Positions 58,148 through 64,000 of a DNA stretch of 64,000 nt are shown here, one piece after another. Under the pieces are notes generated by a model, which had not been told where the DNA came from, did not search any database, and saw only the letters and a program-made list of their open reading frames with translations. The stretch covers positions 62,001-126,000 of the forward strand of contig NZ_JAINZZ010000001.1 of the NCBI RefSeq assembly GCF_019890725.1, written 5' to 3'. The position numbers and the translations under genes are program-made. The stretch's first letter is position 1. Each line of letters begins with the position of its first letter. This DNA comes from Actinacidiphila acidipaludis (lineage in GTDB: Bacteria > Actinomycetota > Actinomycetes > Streptomycetales > Streptomycetaceae).

Positions 58148-61100
58148 TTGGCACTCGTTCCCATCCCCCGGCCGGGACCGATCGCGCTCGCCGCGGTCGC
58201 CGCCCTGGCAGTGGGCGTCCTGCCGGCCACCGCCGCGGCGCCCGCGTCGGGACCCACGGCTCAGGCGGCGGTCACCACCGCCGCACCCCAACCGCCGGGC
58301 GGTGCAGCGCACACCGTCACCCTGATCACCGGCGACAAGGTCACCATCGGAACCGGCGCGAACGGCAGCCCCGTCAACTCCTTCGAGAGCCCGAGGGGCA
58401 CGTCGGCCGGATACCACCGCGTCGTCGTCGACGGCTCGACCTACGTCTACCCCGACGCCGCCCTGCCGTACGTGGCCTCCGGCATGCTGGACAAGCAGCT
58501 GTTCAACGTCACCGGCCTGATCGCCGACGGCTACGACGACGCGCACGCCGCGCAGTTGCCGCTCATCGTCCGCTACACCGACCCCGCCGCCCGCGCCCGG
58601 ACACAGCCGAAGGTGGCCGGCTCGTCGGTCGTACGCCGGCTGGACAGCGTTCAGGGCGCGGCCATCGTCCAGAACCGCGCGCAGGCCCCGGCGTTCTGGT
58701 CCGCGCTCACCGGCGGCGCGGCGGCCTCCGGTGCCCGCTCCGCGCATCCTGTCCTGGCGGGCGGCGTCGCCAAGGTCTGGCTCGACGGCCGGGTGAAGGC
58801 CGATCTGGCCGACTCGACCGCCCAGATCGGCGCGCCGCAGGTCTGGGCGCAGGGCGACACCGGCGCCGGGGTGAAGGTCGCGGTGCTCGACACCGGCGTC
58901 GACCCTGAACACCCCGACCTCGCCGGGCAGGTGGACGACACCAGCAGCTTCGTTCCCTACGAGCCGGACGCCGTCGACAGGAACGGTCACGGCACGCACG
59001 TCGCCTCGACGATCGCCGGCACCGGCGCCGCCTCCGACGGAAAGGAGCGTGGCGTGGCGCCCGGCGCCCGCCTGGAGATCGGCAAGGTGCTCAACTCCGA
59101 GGGCAGCGGGCAGGAGTCCTGGATCATCGCGGGCATGCAGTGGGCCGCGCAGGACGAGCAGGCCAAGGTCATCAGCATGAGCCTGGGCGGCGGCGGTGAC
59201 GCCGGCGACCCGATGAGCCAGGCGGTCGACCAGCTCAGCCGCGACACCGGCGCCCTGTTCGTCATCGCCGCCGGCAACGGCGGCCCGCACTCGATCGGCA
59301 GCCCGGGTGCGGCGGACGCGGCGCTGACCGTCGGCGCGGTCGACTCCTCGGACCACCTCGCCGACTTCTCCAGCCAGGGACCGCGTCTGGGCGACGACGG
59401 GCTGAAGCCCGAGATCACCGCCCCCGGCGTGGACATCGTGGCGGCACGCTCGCACTACGTTCGCGGCTCCGGCTACTACACCACGATGAGCGGCACGTCG
59501 ATGGCGACGCCGCACGTCGCGGGGACGGCCGCGCTGCTGGCCGCTGCCCACCCGGACTGGACGGGCACGCAGTTGAAGGAGGCGCTGGTCAGCAGCGCCA
59601 AGGCCACTCCGGACTACAGCCCGTACCAGGCGGGCGCCGGCCGGGTGGACGCCCTGGCGGCGGTGCACGCCTCGGTGTTCGCCACCACCACCGCGTTCGC
59701 CGGCTTCCACACCTGGCCGGTCGTCCCGGGGGCGACGGACGTCAGCAAGGTCGCGTACACCAATACCGGTGACGCTCCGGCCGATCTGGACCTGGCGGTC
59801 GACGCCTCGGGCGCGCCGGCCGGGCTGTTCAGCCTCTCCGACAGCCACGTCACCGTCCCGCCGCACAGCACGGCCTCGGTCGAACTGACCACGCACCTGG
59901 ACCGCCTGGTGCCCGACCAGCCGGTCAGCGGCATGGTCGTGGGCACCGACGGCAGCGGCACGGTCCGCGCCCGCACGCTGATCGGCGGCGCACAGGAGGG
60001 CCAGCGCCAGAACCTGACGGTCACGGCCAAGGACCGCCTGGGCAACCCGCTGTCCGGCACGGTCATGCTGACCACGGCCAACCAGTGGACCACCCTGGAC
60101 CTCGACGCGTCGGGCACGGGCGTGGCGCGGATGCCCGTCGGCAGCTACAGCGGCTGGCTCATCTCCGACGTCCAGGGCGCGAACGGGCCGCACTCGCTCG
60201 GTATGGCGCTGCTCAGCTTCAACGACGTCTCGCTCGACCAGGACCGCACCGTCACGCTCGACGCCCGCAAGGCCCGCCGGATCGTGGCCCGGGTACCCGG
60301 GCAGACCACGCCGGTCGCGCCGCGGCTGGAGGTCCTGCGGTCCTTCCCGGACAGTCTCGTCGAGACGACCATGCTGCCCAACGCGTCGTACGACAGCATC
60401 TGGGCGCTGCCCACCGGCAAGAAGGTGACCGAGGGCACCTTCGAGTTCGGCGCCCGGTTCCGGATGGAGGAGCCGGCCCTGACCCTCGCCGGCAGGTCGG
60501 GCACGTACGCCGACCCGCTGGTCAAGCGGGCGGCGGTGCCGCTGCCCGCGGGCACCAGGAAGCTGACGGCCGTCTACGCAGGTGACGGCTCGGCACTCGC
60601 CGACCGCCACGACGTACGCGGCAAGGCCGTGGTCGTGCGCGCCGACAACGTCTCGGACATCCGGCCCCAGGCGGAGGCCGCCGCCGCGGCAGGCGCCAAA
60701 CTGCTCGTCGTGGTCAGCAACGGCACCGGCCGGATGGACCCCTGGGACGAGAACCCCTGGACCCCGCAGAGCGACGCCCCGGTGACCGTGGCCACGCTGA
60801 GCGCCGATCAGGGAGCCGCCCTGATCGCCGCGATCGCGCGCGGCGACAGCACACTGACGGCCGACTCGCACCCCACCACCGACTATCTCTACGACGTGGT
60901 GCACCACTGGTCCGGCGGCGTCCCGGCCGACCCGACGTGGCGCGAGACGAAGGCGACGCTGGCCCGGGTGGACGTCTCCTTCCGGAACTACCGGCAGGGC
61001 AAGGCCATGGAGTACCGCACTGACGCGTGGCACGGCTGGCTGGACGGCAACCAGCTGACCGCGCCCGCCCAGGGCGAGCGGACCGACTGGGTCACCTCCG

Positions 61101-61864
61101 GCCTCGACTGGACGGACGACGCCTTCATCGCCGGTGAGACCGGGCAGCACTCCATCGACATGCTGCACTACACGGCGGGCAAGCCCGCGAAGGTCACCTG
61201 GTTCGGGCCGATCGAGCGGCCCCGCATGGGCCCGGTGAACTACCAGCCGGTGCGGTACCTCGACACGATGTACATCACCGCGCCGGGCTGGGGCGATTCC
61301 GGCTCCGGGCACGTCGGGGAGGCCGGAGGCAACTTCGACGTCAAGGACTGGATGTCCCTCTACCAGGGCGACCAGCAGCTGGACTGGGGCAACGCCGAGT
61401 GGCTGCAGGTGCCCGGCCTCGCGGCGGACAGCAAACCGTACCGGCTGGTGCTCGACAACGACCGGGCGGCGTGGGCGGACCCGTACTCCACGCACACGCT
61501 GACCGAGTGGGACTTCACCTCGGCCGGCACCGGCGCCGACGCCGCGGTGGCCCTCCCCCTCATCCAGCTCGACTACGGCGTGGACACCGACACCGCGGGC
61601 CGCGCGGACCGGCATGCCGCGCTGACCGTCACGGCGTCGCAGCTGCCGGGCGTGACCGCGCTGGTGGGCAAGCCGTCCGTCGACATCTCGTACGACGACG
61701 GGGCGACCTGGCAGCACGCCGGCCTGGACCGCCACGGCGACGGCTGGCGGACGTCGCTGCACGCGCCGAAGTCGGCCGGGTTCGCCACTCTCAGGGTGAC
61801 GGCCCGGGACGCCTCGGGTGACACCGTCTCGCAGACGATCACGCGGGCGTTCGGACTGCGCTGA
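58148..61864 (+). CDS. Giant secreted S8 subtilisin-like protease (copy 2)
   Basis: The roughly 1238-residue protein starts with a hydrophobic export signal (RPGPIALAAVAALAVGVLPATAAA), a prodomain (TVTLITGDKVTIG, YVYPDAALPYVASGMLDKQLFNVTGLIADGYDD) and an S8 catalytic domain with Asp248 (AVLDTGVD), His281 (GHGTHVAS) and Ser451 (SGTSMATPH). The C-terminal modules match copy 1 to the very end (RAFGLR). TTG at 58148 with GGGGAG upstream is preferred; ATG at 58103 lacks a ribosome site. No regulator is adjacent, unlike copy 1. Confidence 0.9.
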   Translation: MALVPIPRPGPIALAAVAALAVGVLPATAAAPASGPTAQAAVTTAAPQPPGGAAHTVTLITGDKVTIGTGANGSPVNSFESPRGTSAGYHRVVVDGSTYVYPDAALPYVASGMLDKQLFNVTGLIADGYDDAHAAQLPLIVRYTDPAARARTQPKVAGSSVVRRLDSVQGAAIVQNRAQAPAFWSALTGGAAASGARSAHPVLAGGVAKVWLDGRVKADLADSTAQIGAPQVWAQGDTGAGVKVAVLDTGVDPEHPDLAGQVDDTSSFVPYEPDAVDRNGHGTHVASTIAGTGAASDGKERGVAPGARLEIGKVLNSEGSGQESWIIAGMQWAAQDEQAKVISMSLGGGGDAGDPMSQAVDQLSRDTGALFVIAAGNGGPHSIGSPGAADAALTVGAVDSSDHLADFSSQGPRLGDDGLKPEITAPGVDIVAARSHYVRGSGYYTTMSGTSMATPHVAGTAALLAAAHPDWTGTQLKEALVSSAKATPDYSPYQAGAGRVDALAAVHASVFATTTAFAGFHTWPVVPGATDVSKVAYTNTGDAPADLDLAVDASGAPAGLFSLSDSHVTVPPHSTASVELTTHLDRLVPDQPVSGMVVGTDGSGTVRARTLIGGAQEGQRQNLTVTAKDRLGNPLSGTVMLTTANQWTTLDLDASGTGVARMPVGSYSGWLISDVQGANGPHSLGMALLSFNDVSLDQDRTVTLDARKARRIVARVPGQTTPVAPRLEVLRSFPDSLVETTMLPNASYDSIWALPTGKKVTEGTFEFGARFRMEEPALTLAGRSGTYADPLVKRAAVPLPAGTRKLTAVYAGDGSALADRHDVRGKAVVVRADNVSDIRPQAEAAAAAGAKLLVVVSNGTGRMDPWDENPWTPQSDAPVTVATLSADQGAALIAAIARGDSTLTADSHPTTDYLYDVVHHWSGGVPADPTWRETKATLARVDVSFRNYRQGKAMEYRTDAWHGWLDGNQLTAPAQGERTDWVTSGLDWTDDAFIAGETGQHSIDMLHYTAGKPAKVTWFGPIERPRMGPVNYQPVRYLDTMYITAPGWGDSGSGHVGEAGGNFDVKDWMSLYQGDQQLDWGNAEWLQVPGLAADSKPYRLVLDNDRAAWADPYSTHTLTEWDFTSAGTGADAAVALPLIQLDYGVDTDTAGRADRHAALTVTASQLPGVTALVGKPSVDISYDDGATWQHAGLDRHGDGWRTSLHAPKSAGFATLRVTARDASGDTVSQTITRAFGLR

Positions 61865-61870
61865 CACCCC

Positions 61871-61902
61871 TCGGCCGGCCCGCGTTCCCGCGGGCCGGCC
61901 GA
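61871..61902 (+). terminator. Terminator after the second giant subtilase
   Basis: Perfect 14-base arms (61871-61884 and 61889-61902) with a four-base loop, seven bases after the stop. Confidence 0.8.
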
Positions 61903-61921
61903 CCGCGTGCTCCCGTCCGGG

Positions 61922-61979
61922 GGGCGGTCTCACCCGGTGGGCGGTCTCACCCGGTGGGCGGTGTCGCCCGGTGGGCGGT
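61922..61979. repeat. 17-base tandem repeat, about 3.5 copies
   Basis: Units start at 61922, 61939 and 61956 (GGGCGGTCTCACCCGGT; third copy with two changes), followed by a half copy. They lie in the gap before the convergent TDT gene stop. Confidence 0.75.
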
Positions 61980-61986
61980 GCGGCGA

Positions 61987-62976
61987 TCAGCTCGGGACCG
62001 CCGGAGGCGCCGGGGCCGTCACGCGCGCCAGAAAGGTCCCCCGCACCAGGCCGAGCACGGTACGAACCGCCAGCGCGGCCCAGGCGCAGGTGGCCACGGC
62101 CAGCAGGACGTACGTGAGCGGCCTACGGTCCCGTACGTGCTCCAGCGCGAGCCATGACACGCCGTTGGTGAAGGCCGCGGCGTAGGAGAAGGCGAACGCC
62201 CAGTACGCCGGGCCGAAGGGCGCCTTGCGGTAGGTGGAGAACATCGACACCTGGACCAGGGCCATCAGGGCGGCGTAGCCGCCGAGCAGTTCCGCGAACA
62301 GGTCCACGTGGCCGCCGTTGATCGCGAACCAGGCGTTCCCGGCGACGACCGGAGGGGCGACCTCGATGGCGATCGTGGGCAGGAGGGGCGTGGGCAGCAT
62401 CGGCTGGGTGAACAGCCGCACGAGGATGATCGACCCCAGGACCAGCCATGAGATCACGCCGTAGCCGAGCATGACGTGGGCCGCGGTCGGCCAGCCGAGG
62501 GCGGCGCAGCCGGCCGCGGCGATGAGACCACCCGCGGCCGTGGGCAGGAAGTACGCCGGGTGCCAGGTCACGAGCTGGACGTCCTCCCGGATCCACACAC
62601 CGGTCAGCCAGCTCCCCACGAGCACCATCAGGCCGAGCCCGACGAGGAACACCGTCTCCCCCGCCCCCCGTGCGTGCCCGGCCAGCGCCGCGCCCAGCGG
62701 CATGAGCGTGATGGGCGCCAGCGACGTGAACGGGCCCATCGTCGGATCGGGCAGCTCCGTCCGCAGACGTCCCTGTGCCATCACGTTGCGCAGGTAGGCC
62801 GGCACCGTCACGAGCCACAGCATCGCCGAAAGGATCCAGAAGACGTCCTCCGGCCACTCCGCCACGCCCACCGTGTGCCGGGCGACGGCCCAGCACCCCG
62901 CGAGACCGGCGGTTCCGAACGCGGTCCCGAACAGATTGGGTGTCAACCGGTACCGCGACCCCTGAACCGTCGTCAT
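61987..62976 (-). CDS. TDT-family (SLAC1/TehA-like) membrane transporter
   Basis: The 329-residue protein has about ten membrane helices in the tellurite-resistance/dicarboxylate transporter pattern: LFGTAFGTAGLAGCWAVARH, ITLMPLGAALAGHARGAGETVFLVGLGLMVLVGSWLTG, WHPAYFLPTAAGGLIAAAGCAALG. Members conduct anions or export organic acids or sulphite; substrate is not known. ATG at 62976. Confidence 0.85.
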   Translation of the reverse strand: MTTVQGSRYRLTPNLFGTAFGTAGLAGCWAVARHTVGVAEWPEDVFWILSAMLWLVTVPAYLRNVMAQGRLRTELPDPTMGPFTSLAPITLMPLGAALAGHARGAGETVFLVGLGLMVLVGSWLTGVWIREDVQLVTWHPAYFLPTAAGGLIAAAGCAALGWPTAAHVMLGYGVISWLVLGSIILVRLFTQPMLPTPLLPTIAIEVAPPVVAGNAWFAINGGHVDLFAELLGGYAALMALVQVSMFSTYRKAPFGPAYWAFAFSYAAAFTNGVSWLALEHVRDRRPLTYVLLAVATCAWAALAVRTVLGLVRGTFLARVTAPAPPAVPS

Positions 62977-63340
62977 TCCGCCGACACGCCTCCCTCGACC
63001 ACGAACCGGACCCGCGCATACCGCGTACATCACGCATGCCGCGCAATGGGCAGAATCGTAGGGATATCGCCCGCCGCGGAGGGGGACGGCGCACAGGCGC
63101 AGCACACGAAAACCGCGGCTTGAGTGCCGGCGGCTGCGCGGGCCGCGTGCGCTGAACAGGTGCGTCGCGGTCCACGGCGGTACCGTGGACTGCGGAGAAG
63201 GACCATTTTCCGTTTCCCAGGAGCGCAGCGTCCGGGCGGGGAAACCGAGGCCTGGGCGGGAGCGGGGCGCGAGCGTGAGACGCCGCGGCCGTTCCCCGCG
63301 GCTTCGGTGTGCTTGGAGCCCGGACGCCTGGAGCCATCCC
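62977..63340. other. Divergent intergenic region
   Basis: No gene is recognised. An eight-base inverted repeat GTCCACGG-N5-CCGTGGAC lies at 63170-63190, possibly an operator for the DUF4331 gene. Confidence 0.45.
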
Positions 63341-64000
63341 ATGTCCCACCACCTCGACTCTCCCGCGGCCCGCGCGGACGCCCGGCTGAACATCTCCGAC
63401 ACCTACCTCTTCCGCGGTGATCGCGGAACGGTGTTCGTGATGAACGTCTGCTCCGACGCGGCGGGGCCGGACGCGCCCAAGGGCTTCCACCCCGAGGCCC
63501 AGTACGAGTTCAAGATCGACAGCACGGGTGACGCCGTCGAGAACCTGGCTTATCGCTTCACCTTCGGCCCCGCGGACGCCGACGGGACGCAGAGCTTGCA
63601 GCTGAGGCGTCTGGTGGGCGACGACGCGTCCGACGACCACGCGGAGGGCGTGCTGCTGCTGGCGGGCACCACCGGCCGCGAGGTCGCCGCGGGCAGTGGG
63701 CTGCGGGTGTGGACCGGCCGGGCCAGCGACCCGTTCTGGATGAACCCGGAGGTGGTCGAGGCCGTCGGTCACGCCTTCCAGGAGGGCACCGACGTCGACG
63801 TCCCCGCCCAGGACACCGCACAGGTCTCCAGCCTCTTCGCCGACCAGAAGATCCGCTCCATCGTGCTGGAGGTCTCCGACGCCGGCCTGCGGCCGTTCAT
63901 CCGCAACGCCCGCATCGGGGTATGGACGACGACGGCCCTGGCCACCGACGCGGGCGGCTGGCACCGCATCAACCGGTGCGGTCTGCCGATGGTTTCGCCG
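63341..64000 (+). CDS. DUF4331-like protein (partial, C-terminus outside window)
   Basis: The first 220 residues start MSHHLDSPAARADARLNISDTYLFRGDRGTVFVMNVCSDAAGP, the typical opening of DUF4331 proteins, and continue with YEFKIDSTGDAVENLAYRFTFGP and RVWTGRASDPFWMNPEVV. The reading frame continues past the window end. Function of the family is unknown. Confidence 0.82.
   Translation, partial: MSHHLDSPAARADARLNISDTYLFRGDRGTVFVMNVCSDAAGPDAPKGFHPEAQYEFKIDSTGDAVENLAYRFTFGPADADGTQSLQLRRLVGDDASDDHAEGVLLLAGTTGREVAAGSGLRVWTGRASDPFWMNPEVVEAVGHAFQEGTDVDVPAQDTAQVSSLFADQKIRSIVLEVSDAGLRPFIRNARIGVWTTTALATDAGGWHRINRCGLPMVSP

Noticed and set aside
58115..61933. Very long minus-strand ORF (1272 codons) opposite the second subtilase
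   Set aside because: Same reason: low-complexity shadow of the real plus-strand subtilase gene.
1..64000. tRNA, rRNA, CRISPR, IS elements, phage attachment sites
   Set aside because: None recognised: no cloverleaf, no regularly spaced repeats, no transposase or integrase motifs in any frame.

Overview
The window is very GC-rich DNA with codon use, gene families and layout typical of Streptomyces or a close actinomycete. A WhiB-like protein, several ECF and SigB/F/G-type sigma factors, SpoIIE/RsbU-type phosphatases, a LAL regulator, actinobacterial QcrB, twin giant subtilases and a gvpOAFGJLSK gas-vesicle cluster all point there. No rRNA, tRNA, IS element, CRISPR array or phage gene was seen.

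Layout. 1-16 kb is a stress and redox block. It holds a DUF5134 membrane protein, a lone AceE C-terminal fragment, ohr, an NmrA-like SDR, an orphan SdhA-like flavoprotein, an operon of ECF41-type sigma factor, wbl and qcrB, a second degenerate ECF41 protein, coiled-coil/winged-helix proteins, a SigB/F/G-type sigma factor, a glutaryl-CoA-dehydrogenase-like enzyme, a PP2C phosphatase, an intact ECF41 sigma factor and NDH-2. 16-24 kb has a giant secreted subtilase, its divergent HTH regulator and a GAF/PAS/PP2C phosphatase. 24-30 kb has a flavin monooxygenase-like protein, a SigR-like sigma factor, an AhpD-like protein, a YihY/BrkB membrane protein, small proteins and an APH-like kinase. 30-34 kb is the gas-vesicle cluster. 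34-44 kb has hemerythrin, an autoregulated TetR unit, GNAT, rhomboid, Ppx/GppA and a GtrA/GT2/YfhO glycan cluster. 44-64 kb has a pseudogene, a DUF3103 protein, an ECF sigma with a membrane partner, an antiporter, a third PP2C protein, two paralogous hydrolases, a LAL regulator, a cupin, a methyltransferase, a second giant subtilase, a TDT transporter and a DUF4331 gene cut by the window end.

The main discovery is regulatory. Sixteen intergenic sites fit [TC]GTCACA-N15/16-[TG]GTC (fifteen with exactly 16 bases), each upstream of a gene and in the right orientation. This closely resembles the promoter known for ECF41/SigJ sigma factors, and three ECF41-type genes lie in the same block. The predicted regulon covers redox defence (ohr, AhpD-like, SigR-like), respiration (SdhA-like flavoprotein, sigma-wbl-qcrB, NDH-2), acyl-CoA/flavin enzymes, a SigB/F/G sigma factor, a phosphatase, a hydrolase pair and a cupin. 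Two of the three ECF41 genes are complementary remnants: one keeps the sigma core but has lost the fused SnoaL-like domain, and its neighbour keeps that domain but has lost a recognisable core.
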